From contig CANJNZ010000053.1 in assembly GCA_947476045.1 (NCBI GenBank), positions 1-33,264 of the forward strand: 33,264 nt of DNA, written 5' to 3'. This document shows, one piece after another, positions 8,200 to 17,127 of this stretch (positions are counted from its first letter, which is position 1; every line of letters starts with the position of its first letter). The stretch is from Chthoniobacteraceae bacterium. GTDB taxonomy: Bacteria > Verrucomicrobiota > Verrucomicrobiia > Chthoniobacterales > Chthoniobacteraceae. The translations under genes were made by a program, and so were the position numbers. The notes beneath the pieces are model-generated. The model did no database searches. It saw only the letters and a program-made list of their open reading frames with translations, and had not been told where the DNA came from.

Positions 8200-9249
8200 T
8201 TCGAGGAGGCCATTGGAGCCGAGGAATGGTTGCGTCTGCCTTTCGATCTCGGGGAGCTCGTCATTCGGCGGATCGATGGGGGTGATGTTCAAGTCGTGGA
8301 TGTGTCCAGCGCGGGAGATGCGAACTTTCACAAGCTCGCTGGCTGTGAGGTAGAAGACGGCGTTCAGCACGTCCTCGGGGTTGGTGATTTTCCACGCGCC
8401 CATTTGCAGTAGCACGTCGCCAACTCGCAGCCCTCCTTTATGGCCGGGGCCGTCGGTGACGAGATTGCGGATGCGCGCTGTGCTTTCGTGCTCGGGTGCA
8501 TCGGTGGTGCGAACGCCCGCGCCGAGCCAGCCGCTGCGGACGCGACCGTGATTGCGGTAGTCGTGGAGAATTTTGTCAGCAGCCTCGATGGGCAGCGCGA
8601 AGAGACCGCTTCCACCTTCGAGCGTGCTGATGAGGACGCCAACAGTTTCGCCTTTGAAATTTACAACAGGCGAGCCGCCCTGACCTTTTTGCACAGGTGC
8701 GCTGGCGCGGATGTGACGCGTGGCGAAGTAGCGGTTTTGGAAGCCAATATCGAAACCAGCGACGATGCCGAAGCTGGGTGAAAGTGGAAGTTCCCGCGGA
8801 TACCCGAGCGTGACGACAGGAGCGGCGAGCGCGAGCGCGGCGGAGCTGCCGGATTTCAAAAATGGGAGCGGCTTGTCTGCCTCGACTTTCAGCACTGCGA
8901 GCCCGCTGCGTGCGTCTGCGACGAGGCGTGTTGCGGGAAATTTCTCATCGCCGATGCTGACGACGATGTCCTCGGTGGTGCCGCCGATGGTGTAGCTGGT
9001 ATAGAGCGTGCCGTCGGCATCCACGAGAAAGCCGGTGCCGCTGAGCCGTCCATGCTCGTCGTCGGCCTCGATGCGGCAGACGGCTCCACGAGACTGGTCG
9101 AAAACACTGCGCACTTCGCGTGTGATCGCATCGGCGAGCGATTCTGTTTTCGCCTCTTCGGCGAAAGTGGGCGCCGCGATGCAGACGAACGCGACTGCAA
9201 TGCTAGAAGCGAATCGGCGCAGGCTCATAGCTCGCGGGCTGTGCATCAA
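8188..9249 (-). CDS. HtrA/DegS-like PDZ protein with all catalytic residues replaced (pseudoprotease)
   Basis: The product is exported: a signal peptide spans residues 8-30 (MSLRRFASSIAVAFVCIAAPTFA), and Met8 (at 9228) may be the true start. A trypsin-like HtrA domain (about 50-215) is followed by a PDZ domain (about 240-320, WLGAGVR, then GGLRVGDVLLQMGAWKI). Aligned by eye to HtrA, GTGFLVDADGTLYTSYTI matches the 'GSGFIVDxDGxILTNNHVV' motif with Thr87 in place of the catalytic His. RSGLAVLKV matches 'RTDLAVLKI' with Gly116 for the Asp, and GQGGSPVVN matches 'GNSGGPLVN' with Gly191 for the Ser. The fold motifs remain but the triad is gone, so I infer a non-enzymatic binding role. It is the last gene of a sigma/anti-sigma operon and overlaps the gene before it, so it probably works with them at the envelope. 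Confidence 0.85.
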   Translation of the reverse strand: MMHSPRAMSLRRFASSIAVAFVCIAAPTFAEEAKTESLADAITREVRSVFDQSRGAVCRIEADDEHGRLSGTGFLVDADGTLYTSYTIGGTTEDIVVSIGDEKFPATRLVADARSGLAVLKVEADKPLPFLKSGSSAALALAAPVVTLGYPRELPLSPSFGIVAGFDIGFQNRYFATRHIRASAPVQKGQGGSPVVNFKGETVGVLISTLEGGSGLFALPIEAADKILHDYRNHGRVRSGWLGAGVRTTDAPEHESTARIRNLVTDGPGHKGGLRVGDVLLQMGAWKITNPEDVLNAVFYLTASELVKVRISRAGHIHDLNITPIDPPNDELPEIERQTQPFLGSNGLLELGR

Positions 9250-9709
9250 TCACGAAGCGTGTGGGCATCCCGGGCTGCGCGTTGTTTTGCGCAGGGCGCT
9301 TGGCTCTACGGATGGCGAGCGATGGGTTGCCGGGCTGGAGTGTGAAGAATCGCTCCGTTTCAGCAGAGACGTTGGCGATATTTTCCTGCGGCAACGATGG
9401 AATCGTCTGAGCGAATTGCTGCTGCAGCGCTGGCTGGCGAGTGGGCAGTGCGATTTGGATCGCGCCGATGCCGATGAGGAGAATCGCCGCCATGGTGCCT
9501 GCGTAATTCCAATCGAGCCGCATCGAGCCGAAGAATGTGCGCAGGCGTTCGAGAGAAATTTTCCACGCTGGCTGGTGCAACAACTCCTCGCGTTGGCGAC
9601 GGTGGATGTTTTTCAACAAGTCATCGAAGTAGCCCGGCGGCGGCTGCTCGTGGCGCTTGAGGCGGAGCAGTGCTTGGAGTTGCTGTTCGGTGAGTTGTTT
9701 ATCTTCCAT
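9203..9709 (-). CDS. single-pass membrane protein, probable anti-sigma factor
   Basis: The 168-residue product has a hydrophilic N-terminal part (about 1-65, LTEQQLQALLRLKRHE and PPPGYFDDLLKNIHRRQREELL), one membrane helix (about 69-89, YAGTMAAILLIGIGAIQIALP) and an outer C-terminal part rich in Gln, Pro and Ala. No zinc anti-sigma motif (HxxxCxxC) is present. The role is inferred from position: it starts three bases after the ECF sigma-factor gene and overlaps the following PDZ-protein gene by up to 47 bases. Cytoplasmic N-terminus, single helix and periplasmic tail is the topology of RseA-type anti-sigma factors. I cannot show binding to the sigma factor from sequence, and a membrane-anchoring partner of another type is possible. 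Confidence 0.65.
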   Translation of the reverse strand: MEDKQLTEQQLQALLRLKRHEQPPPGYFDDLLKNIHRRQREELLHQPAWKISLERLRTFFGSMRLDWNYAGTMAAILLIGIGAIQIALPTRQPALQQQFAQTIPSLPQENIANVSAETERFFTLQPGNPSLAIRRAKRPAQNNAQPGMPTRFVIDAQPASYEPAPIRF

Positions 9710-9712
9710 ATG

Positions 9713-10417
9713 CTAAGCGGCTGAAATTGGCGCGAACTCGGAGAGCCACGCTTGAAGTTGTTTGTGGGCGTAGAAAAGGCGCGAGCGCACGGTGCCTTCG
9801 CTGGTGCCGAGAATTTTTGCGATGTCGGCGTGCGCCATTCCTTGAATGTCGAACATGGTCACCACGGCGCGGTGGTCGGGGGAAAGTTTCATCATCGCCT
9901 CGTTGATCTTCTTTTGCAGTTCGCCGAGGTCGGTATCGCGCACGGGCGTGCTGGCGGCGGTCAGCTCGGTGAATTCTTTGTCGTTGGCGATGCCGTTGTC
10001 CACGTCATCGAGGCTGATGGTCCGGCGGCGACCCCGCTTTTTCAGGAAGTTGAGCGTCGTGTTCGCCGCGATGGAATGTGTCCACGTATAGAACTGAGAT
10101 TTTCCACGGAAGCCGCCTATGTTGCGATACGCCTTGCCCCACACATCTTGCAGGATGTCGTTCGTGTCCTCGTGGTTTGAGGTCATGTGATAGACGAGCG
10201 CGTAAAGTCGGGGGCTGTATTTGACGATGAGCGAATCAAACGCCGCTACGTCGCCGGTTTGAGCACGGGCGACCAGCTCTTCATCCTCACGTCGGCTTTG
10301 TTCCTGTTCCATGGCGCGCGCGTCCTTCCTAGCGGCGAGAGCGCTGGTGGGCAAAGCCGATTCGGCTGGAACGAAAGATGGCATCAGGGTGGTGAAACTG
10401 AGCGTTGAAGTGCTCAT
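9713..10417 (-). CDS. RNA polymerase sigma factor, ECF type
   Basis: The product directs RNA polymerase to a specific promoter set. Counting from the ATG at 10417 (234 residues), sigma region 2 lies at about 60-127 (AFDSLIVKYSPRLYALVYHM, then EDTNDILQDVWGKAYRNIGGFRG and FYTWTHSIAANTTLNFLKKRGRRR) and region 4 at about 177-226 (LSPDHRAVVTMFDIQGMAHADIAKIL, then EGTVRSRLFYAHKQL). No region 3 is present, which is typical of ECF factors of the RpoE type. Alternative starts exist at 10489 and 10312; the latter removes a Ser/Thr-rich leader that looks unstructured and may be non-native. It heads a three-gene operon with a probable membrane anti-sigma factor and a PDZ pseudoprotease, as in envelope-stress circuits. 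Autoregulation is likely by analogy, but no promoter motif was identified. Confidence 0.9.
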   Translation of the reverse strand: MSTSTLSFTTLMPSFVPAESALPTSALAARKDARAMEQEQSRREDEELVARAQTGDVAAFDSLIVKYSPRLYALVYHMTSNHEDTNDILQDVWGKAYRNIGGFRGKSQFYTWTHSIAANTTLNFLKKRGRRRTISLDDVDNGIANDKEFTELTAASTPVRDTDLGELQKKINEAMMKLSPDHRAVVTMFDIQGMAHADIAKILGTSEGTVRSRLFYAHKQLQAWLSEFAPISAA

Positions 10418-10594
10418 TGAAAACGATTTCGGTGAAAGTGCAAACGGAGAGGTGAGAGAGCCGGTGTCAGTGCGACGGTCAAATTCCACCGCGCCCAGAG
10501 CGGCAAAATCAAACTGAGGCTGATGAGGATTATCATGGCTCGATGAACTTCGTCGGCTTCAGACACGCGGCAGTTGCGGTCGTTCAAAAAAATG

Positions 10595-10646
10595 TGCCTC
10601 GCACAAAGGCGCGAAGCGGTTGCCTCGCACGGAGTGCGCGGAGTTC
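10595..10646. repeat. degenerate tandem repeat, two units of 26 bases
   Basis: The ten bases TGCCTCGCAC begin at 10595 and recur at 10621. The rest of each unit is alike with changes (GCGCGAAG against GCGCGGAG). It resembles decayed copies of the dispersed 'cacggag' type intergenic repeats common in environmental genomes. Confidence 0.45.
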
Positions 10647-10809
10647 ACGGCGTTTGTTTCTTAGTGTTCGGGTTCAGTGCTCAAAGAACTGAGGTTTGGT
10701 GTCACGGTGGCGCACCTAGATGGCCGAAAGTGTGCCAAACGGTGTGACATGGCGCAGCTTTCGCAATGGGCCATATTTTCGTAAATATCAGGGGCACAGT
10801 TTTATAGGA

Positions 10810-10815
10810 TATAAT
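10810..10815 (+). promoter_or_regulatory. possible -10 box of the dnaK promoter
   Basis: A perfect TATAAT lies 80 bases before the dnaK start in a locally AT-rich tract. No good -35 hexamer is found at 16-18 bases upstream, and no sigma-32-type CCCCAT box, so this is only a candidate. Confidence 0.25.
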
Positions 10816-10894
10816 CCCCGCATTGGCCCGTCACTTGCAAAGAGGGCCGACGCTTCGTTTGGAGCAATTTTTTTAAAACCAACCAATACTTTCT

Positions 10895-12841
10895 ATGGCT
10901 AAAATCCTCGGAATTGACCTCGGCACCACGAACTCCTGTATGTCCGTCATGGATGGGCAGGAGCCCAACGTCCTCGAAAACTCGGAGGGCGCGCGCACCA
11001 CGCCGTCCGTCGTCGCTTTCAGCAAAACTGGCGAACGTCTCGTCGGTCAGGCGGCGAAGCGTCAGGCGGTCACGAACGCGACGAACACCATTTTTTCCGT
11101 GAAGCGTTTTATGGGGCGCAAGTTCGATGAAGTGCAGGACGAATTGAAGCGCGTGCCTTACAAAGTCGTGAAAGCGGCGAATGGCGACGCGCACATCCAA
11201 GTGCAGGTCGGCGGAGAGACGAAAACATTTTCACCGCCGGAAATTTCCGCGATGATTCTCGCAAAACTCAAATCCGACGCGGAAGCGAAGCTCGGCGAAA
11301 CCATCACGCAGGCGGTCGTCACGGTGCCCGCTTATTTCAACGACTCGCAGCGTCAGGCCACGAAGGACGCCGGGAAAATCGCGGGCCTCGAAGTGCTCCG
11401 CATCATCAACGAACCCACGGCGGCATCGCTCGCTTACGGCCTCGATAAAAAGCGCGACGAGAAAATCGCAGTGTATGACCTCGGCGGCGGAACGTTCGAT
11501 ATTTCCGTGCTGGAAATCGGCGACGGCGTCTTTGAAGTGAAAGCCACAAACGGCGACACGCACCTCGGCGGCGACGACTGGGACAACACGCTCATGGATT
11601 GGATTCTTGCCGAGTTCAAAGCAGACTCCGGCCTCGATCTCACCAAGCAGCCCGACGCCATCCAGCGCATTAAAGAGGAAGCCGAGAAAGCGAAAATCGC
11701 CCTCAGCTCCGCGCAGGAATACGAAATCAATTTGCCCTTCATCACTGCCGACCAGACCGGGCCGAAGCACATCCAGAAAAAGCTCACCCGCTCGAAACTC
11801 GAACAGCTCACCGATTCGCTCTTCCAGCGCACGCTCGCACCGACGCGCGCTTGCATGAAAGACGCCGGTCTTTCCGAGAAGGACATCAACGAACTCGTCC
11901 TCGTCGGCGGCATGACTCGGATGCCGAAAGTCATCGAGGTCGCGCGCAGCATCATCGGCAAAGAGCCGCACAAAGGCGTGAACCCCGATGAAGTCGTCGC
12001 CATCGGCGCAGCCATTCAGGGCGGCGTGCTCAAGGGCGACGTGAAAGACGTGCTCCTGCTCGACGTGGCCCCGCTCACGCTCGCTATCGAGACCGCAGGC
12101 GGAGTCGCCACGCCGATGATTACGCGCAACACGACCATCCCATCGCGCAAGTCGCAGATTTTCTCGACCTATTCGGACAGCCAGCCCGGCGTCGAAATCG
12201 TCGTCCTGCAAGGCGAGCGCCCGATGTCGAAGGACAACAAAAAACTCGGCACCTTCCACCTCGACGGCATCCCGCCGGCCCCGCGCGGCACGCCGCAAAT
12301 CGAAGTCACGTTCGACATTGATGCGAACGGAATCCTGCACGTCTCCGCGAAAGATCTCGGCACCGGCAAGGAACAGAAAATTTCCATCACCGGCAGCAGC
12401 GGCCTCTCGAAAGAAGAAGTCGAGAAGATGCAGCGCGAAGCCGAGGCACATGCCGAGGAAGACAAAAAGGCGAAGGAATCCGTCGAGATTCGCAACAACG
12501 CCGACAACCTCGCCTACCAGTGCGAAAAACAACTCAAGGAGCTGGGCGATAAAATCCCCGGCAACGTGAAGAGCGAGATCGAAGCGAAGATCGCCACGGT
12601 GAAAGAAGCCCTCAAAGGCAACGACGTGGAGGCCATCAAAACCGCCTACACCGATCTGCAAAACAAATTCCAGGCAGCGAGCGAAGAGCTCTATAAAAAC
12701 GCCGCCGCCGGAGCTGGCCCACAGACCACACCCGAAGATTTTGCGAAGCAAAACGCAGGTGGTGGCGAAGGTGCCGCGAAGAAAGACGGCGACGTCGTGG
12801 ACGCAGAGTTCGAAGTTGTGGACGGCGACAAGAAGAAGTAA
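10895..12841 (+). CDS. dnaK: chaperone DnaK (Hsp70)
   Basis: DnaK is the ATP-dependent Hsp70 chaperone of the cytoplasm. The 648-residue product is full length. The nucleotide-binding domain shows [18 protein letters not shown] at the start, [21 protein letters not shown], the phosphate motif [19 protein letters not shown] and LVGGMTRMP. The linker reads [15 protein letters not shown]; the usual form is DVxPLSLGIET, so the Leu-Gly pair is Leu-Ala here. The substrate domain follows, then the helical lid (from about 505), and the C-terminus ends in the common [11 protein letters not shown] signature. The leader just upstream (AAAACCAACCAATACTTTCT) lacks a Shine-Dalgarno. Neither grpE nor dnaJ is adjacent; instead a small secreted protein and groESL follow, an uncommon clustering of the two chaperone systems. 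Confidence 0.98.
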   Translation: MAKILGIDLGTTNSCMSVMDGQEPNVLENSEGARTTPSVVAFSKTGERLVGQAAKRQAVTNATNTIFSVKRFMGRKFDEVQDELKRVPYKVVKAANGDAHIQVQVGGETKTFSPPEISAMILAKLKSDAEAKLGETITQAVVTVPAYFNDSQRQATKDAGKIAGLEVLRIINEPTAASLAYGLDKKRDEKIAVYDLGGGTFDISVLEIGDGVFEVKATNGDTHLGGDDWDNTLMDWILAEFKADSGLDLTKQPDAIQRIKEEAEKAKIALSSAQEYEINLPFITADQTGPKHIQKKLTRSKLEQLTDSLFQRTLAPTRACMKDAGLSEKDINELVLVGGMTRMPKVIEVARSIIGKEPHKGVNPDEVVAIGAAIQGGVLKGDVKDVLLLDVAPLTLAIETAGGVATPMITRNTTIPSRKSQIFSTYSDSQPGVEIVVLQGERPMSKDNKKLGTFHLDGIPPAPRGTPQIEVTFDIDANGILHVSAKDLGTGKEQKISITGSSGLSKEEVEKMQREAEAHAEEDKKAKESVEIRNNADNLAYQCEKQLKELGDKIPGNVKSEIEAKIATVKEALKGNDVEAIKTAYTDLQNKFQAASEELYKNAAAGAGPQTTPEDFAKQNAGGGEGAAKKDGDVVDAEFEVVDGDKKK

Positions 12842-12847
12842 CGCGCA

Positions 12848-13201
12848 ATGAAACGCCGTCTCACACTTGCCATTGGCTGTCTTGCTGCCGCGATGCCTTC
12901 CGTCTCTTCGGCTGCTGCTCCGGCGCGCACGGTGAATGTCGCTCCCGCACAAACTTCCCGCTTTAGCCTGCTCGACGCCACACAGGCGGCGCACGGCGAG
13001 CTGGAAAAGCGCGGGCTTTCACCCGACCACACCATCGCCAGCGTCGTCCTGCTCAAGGGCGTGCAGGCGGGCACGGGGAGCTACGATGTGCGTATCGAAC
13101 CACCGGCAACGCTCGAAGACGGGCAGCGGCTGCGCGGCTTCTGCGTCGGGCTGGATGGCAGCATCGTTCCCGTGAACGGATTCCGAGCGAAGACCGACTG
13201 A
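12848..13201 (+). CDS. small secreted protein of unknown function
   Basis: I do not recognise this 117-residue protein. It has a signal peptide ([22 protein letters not shown], cleavage after about residue 22-24). The mature part of some 94 residues holds an amphipathic segment ([29 protein letters not shown]) and a beta-like end (YDVRIEPP, then [18 protein letters not shown]) with one Cys. It starts six bases after the dnaK stop and about 100 before groES, so it is probably transcribed with dnaK. An exported protein inside a cytoplasmic chaperone cluster is odd; it may be a heat-inducible envelope protein. That is inference from position only. Confidence 0.7.
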   Translation: MKRRLTLAIGCLAAAMPSVSSAAAPARTVNVAPAQTSRFSLLDATQAAHGELEKRGLSPDHTIASVVLLKGVQAGTGSYDVRIEPPATLEDGQRLRGFCVGLDGSIVPVNGFRAKTD

Positions 13202-13307
13202 ATTTTCTAATTTTCGCCGTGTTCAGCGGTCGGTGGCTCTGCCTCCGGCGGATGAAGTCGGCGATTTTAACCAACAACAAACCAACAACCAAAAAACCAA
13301 ATACAAC

Positions 13308-13604
13308 ATGGCTAAAGTGAACGTTCGTCCCCTCGGGGATCGCGTCCTCGTGCAACACGTCGAGGAAGCGGAAGTCAAAAAAGGCGGAATCATCATTCCC
13401 GATACCGCGAAGGAAAAACCACAGGAGGGCAAAATCATCGCTCTCGGAACCGGCAAGCGCGACGAGGACGGGAAAATCATCCCGTTCGTCGTGAAGGTCG
13501 GCGACAAAGTGCTCGTCAGCAAATACGGCGGCACGGAAATCAAAATTGATGGGGAGAGCTACCTCATCATGCGCGAGGACGACATCCTCGGCATCATCGG
13601 CTAA
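13308..13604 (+). CDS. groES: co-chaperonin GroES
   Basis: GroES caps the GroEL ring during protein folding. The 98-residue product begins [16 protein letters not shown] and has the mobile loop ([21 protein letters not shown]), the roof region and the closing [13 protein letters not shown], all standard. The frame is open upstream to 13233, but homologues start at the Met chosen here. The 45 bases before the start are almost free of G (runs of ACCAAC and ACAACC), with no Shine-Dalgarno. groEL follows 35 bases downstream as in most bacteria. Confidence 0.97.
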   Translation: MAKVNVRPLGDRVLVQHVEEAEVKKGGIIIPDTAKEKPQEGKIIALGTGKRDEDGKIIPFVVKVGDKVLVSKYGGTEIKIDGESYLIMREDDILGIIG

Positions 13605-13630
13605 ACCAAACTCAACCTACTAAAAACTAA

Positions 13631-15274
<1,644 letters not shown>

Positions 15275-15310
15275 AAACTCCCGCTCTCGCAAAGAGCTAA
15301 GTAAATTCAC

Positions 15311-15348
15311 AAACCGCCGGTTTCCGAAAGGGGACCGGCGGTTTTGTT
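15311..15348 (+). terminator. rho-independent terminator of the groESL unit
   Basis: AAACCGCCGGT (15311-15321) pairs perfectly with ACCGGCGGTTT (15334-15344) across a 12-base loop, and a T-rich end (TTTTGTT) follows. It lies 37 bases past the groEL stop. It is the only convincing hairpin-plus-T terminator I found in the window. Confidence 0.85.
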
Positions 15349-15413
15349 ACATATAGTCCGACCAAACGTAAAAACTATCTGCATTCAAACGATGAATCCC
15401 TTCTTTGGTGGTA

Positions 15414-15716
15414 TTAAAGCCGCCGCCGGATCGTTCGGGCGATTGTTTTGGGGTCCTGCCGGAGGTCTTGGAGTGCGACTACCATCAGACGGTTTCCTTC
15501 AATCGTATAAAACAGTCCATACACCGATTTCCCCACGCGAGTCCGCCTTACAGCGCCGATTTTCGATCTCGTTGCTAATTTTGGAAATTTTCTGAGCAAC
15601 TCCAACTTGCGATCCAATGCACGGAGAAATGCGTCTCCACCAGACGTCTCGTCGAGCAACGAGTAAATCTCATCCAAATCGGAATCGGCTCCGGAGAGGA
15701 TGATGATTTCCATCAC
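15414..15716 (-). CDS. RelE/ParE family toxin
   Basis: The 100-residue product has the compact fold order of the RelE/ParE superfamily: an N-terminal strand (MEIIILSGAD), two helices (SDLDEIYSLLD and FLRALDRKLELLRKFPKLA), then strands with conserved features (VRRTRVGKSVYGLFYTIEGNRLMVVALQDLRQDPKTI). Members either cut mRNA on the ribosome or poison DNA gyrase; which one cannot be told here. Its start overlaps the stop of the upstream antitoxin gene by four bases (ATGA, 15713-15716), the usual antitoxin-then-toxin order. The pair lies between the groEL terminator and an unrelated secreted-protein unit. The toxin appears intact. Confidence 0.82.
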   Translation of the reverse strand: MMEIIILSGADSDLDEIYSLLDETSGGDAFLRALDRKLELLRKFPKLATRSKIGAVRRTRVGKSVYGLFYTIEGNRLMVVALQDLRQDPKTIARTIRRRL

Positions 15717-15934
15717 CGTTTTTTTCTGAGTCTTGCTTTTACCTCAGTCCAACTCTTCGCAGAGGAAGGATTGGCGCGGTAATTCGCGATTCGTTCATTC
15801 AGCGCAGCAGTCAATGTCTTGTCTTCCACGGGGCTGCCATACACTTCATCAACAAGCTCGGAAATCAGGATGCGCTTCTTCGCGAGGGAAAGGGCGCGCA
15901 ATTGAGGAATCGTTTCCGTAACCATGCTCTGCAT
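15713..15934 (-). CDS. antitoxin of the 'addiction module component' type
   Basis: The 73-residue product matches the pattern of the short unstable antitoxins (Pfam Unstab_antitox / TIGR02574): a helix with LRALSLAKKRILISELVDEVYG, then LTAALNERIANYRANPSSAKSWTEVKARLRKK. The 'L-x-x-R-x-x-x-Y-x-x-N/D-P-x-x-x-x-S-W-x-x-V' pattern in the second half is the core of that family. Such proteins bind and neutralise the RelE/ParE toxin encoded just downstream. The start could also be Met4 (15925). No DNA-binding domain is apparent, so repression would need the complex or another factor. Confidence 0.8.
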   Translation of the reverse strand: MQSMVTETIPQLRALSLAKKRILISELVDEVYGSPVEDKTLTAALNERIANYRANPSSAKSWTEVKARLRKKR

Positions 15935-16116
15935 CTTATCGGGGAATCAAAACGTGGCAAGTGCGTGCTACGCGAGCGCCGTCCCGAAACAACGGCATCA
16001 TTGATGTCCGAACAGGAAATTTAGTTTTGAAGAGGTTCAGCGGAAATTGAACGTAACAGATGATTTCATTGCCGAAGGGGGTGATTCGCGCGATTCTCAC
16101 GCGCGATTTCCACCGG

Positions 16117-17127
16117 ATGAAGAATACTCTGCCAATGTTCGCTGCGCTGTTTGCGTGTGCTTTTTGCCCGGTGCTCCGCGCGCAGCAACCGGCAACGACG
16201 GATTTCCAAGTGTATCGCGGGACGCAGGTGCCGCCGGAGGTTGAGCGGATTTATGAGAAGGGGCTGAAGTATCTCGTGGCGGCGCAGAATGCCGACGGAA
16301 CTTTCCCCGGCCAGTATGGGACGGAGCCGGGCGTGGTGGGGTTTGCGCTGATGACGATGCTGGCGCATGGCGATGATCCGAATCACGGGCCGTATGCGAA
16401 GGCGGTAAAGAAGTGCGTGGAGAACCTGCTGAAAAATCAGGCGGAGAACGGCTACATCGGCACTTCGATGTATAATCACGGTTTTGCGACGCTGGCGCTG
16501 GCGGAGGCGTATGGGACGGTGCAGGATGATCGCATCGGACCGGCGCTGAAAAAGGCGGTGGAGCTGACGCTGAGTTCGCAGGACAAAAACAAATTTCACG
16601 GCTGGCGCTATTCGCCCGAGGCGCAGGATGCGGATTCGACGGTGAGCGGGGCGTGTTTTGTTTCGCTCATCGCAGCGCGCAATGCGGGTGTGAAAGTGCC
16701 GGAGAAAAACATCGAGGATGCGCTGAAGTTTTTCACCGACTGTCAAAATGTGGGCGGCGGTGACATCGGCTACATGCCGCGAAGTGGCGCGCATGGCGGG
16801 GCGACGACGGCGATTGGCGTGGCGGCGTTTGCGTATGCGCGGAAGAAGGATCATACGACTTTCACCAAGGCGCTCAAGGCGATGAAAGGCAGCGATGAAA
16901 ACGGGGGCGGGTATCCTTTCTACTACGAGTATTACGCGGCGCAGGCTTACTTTCAGAGCGACTTCAAGGCGTGGCAGTCTTGGAACGACAAACAGGTGAA
17001 ACGGCTCACCGAAATGCAAAACGAAGACGGTAGCTGGGACGCCGGCCTCGGCCCCGGAACGAGCACTGCACTCGGGCTGCTCTCCATCGCGCTGAACTAC
17101 CGCTACCTTCCAATCTATGAACGCTAA
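16117..17127 (+). CDS. secreted alpha/alpha-toroid protein (prenyltransferase/squalene-cyclase-like repeats)
   Basis: The 336-residue product starts with a signal peptide (MKNTLPMFAALFACAFCPVLRAQ); an upstream in-frame ATG at 16060 would bury it, so the later start is chosen. The mature protein is made of repeats of the toroid superfamily: GLKYLVAAQNADGTFPGQYG, CVENLLKNQAENGYIG, AVELTLSSQDKNKFHGWRY and RLTEMQNEDGSWDAGLGPG, each a helix followed by a 'Q-x-x-D/E-G-x-F/W' turn. No catalytic DXDD of squalene cyclases is seen, so an enzyme activity is not implied. Its last 11 bases overlap the start of the 992-residue protein gene, so the two are translationally coupled. Proteins of this type are frequent in Planctomycetes and Verrucomicrobia, with unknown function. 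Confidence 0.82.
   Translation: MKNTLPMFAALFACAFCPVLRAQQPATTDFQVYRGTQVPPEVERIYEKGLKYLVAAQNADGTFPGQYGTEPGVVGFALMTMLAHGDDPNHGPYAKAVKKCVENLLKNQAENGYIGTSMYNHGFATLALAEAYGTVQDDRIGPALKKAVELTLSSQDKNKFHGWRYSPEAQDADSTVSGACFVSLIAARNAGVKVPEKNIEDALKFFTDCQNVGGGDIGYMPRSGAHGGATTAIGVAAFAYARKKDHTTFTKALKAMKGSDENGGGYPFYYEYYAAQAYFQSDFKAWQSWNDKQVKRLTEMQNEDGSWDAGLGPGTSTALGLLSIALNYRYLPIYER

Larger units (their letters stand above)
10418..10894. other. intergenic region between the sigma-factor gene and dnaK
   Basis: No convincing gene lies here. The stretch separates divergent transcription units and so should hold promoters for both. Visible structure consists of a near-tandem repeat (TGCCTCGCAC at 10595-10604 and again at 10621-10630) and an AT-rich tract with a TATAAT box at 10810-10815. 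No CIRCE operator (TTAGCACTC-N9-GAGTGCTAA) was found, so HrcA control of dnaK is not supported. The last 20 bases before dnaK hold only one C-rich patch and no ribosome binding site. Confidence 0.6.

Noticed and set aside
10660-10690. Possible CIRCE operator (TTAGTGTTC and a later GTGCTCAA)
   Set aside because: Arms do not match the consensus and the nine-base spacing does not fit.
10720-10902. 60-residue frame upstream of dnaK
   Set aside because: It runs into dnaK in another frame and covers the AT-rich promoter-like tract; composition is not coding-like.
11231-12994. 587-residue open frame antisense to dnaK
   Set aside because: It is a shadow of dnaK, with a low-complexity Phe/Gly/Val-rich translation and no start context.
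15344-15595. 83-residue plus-strand frame after the groEL terminator
   Set aside because: It overlaps the RelE/ParE toxin gene, which has a clear family pattern and a coupled antitoxin.
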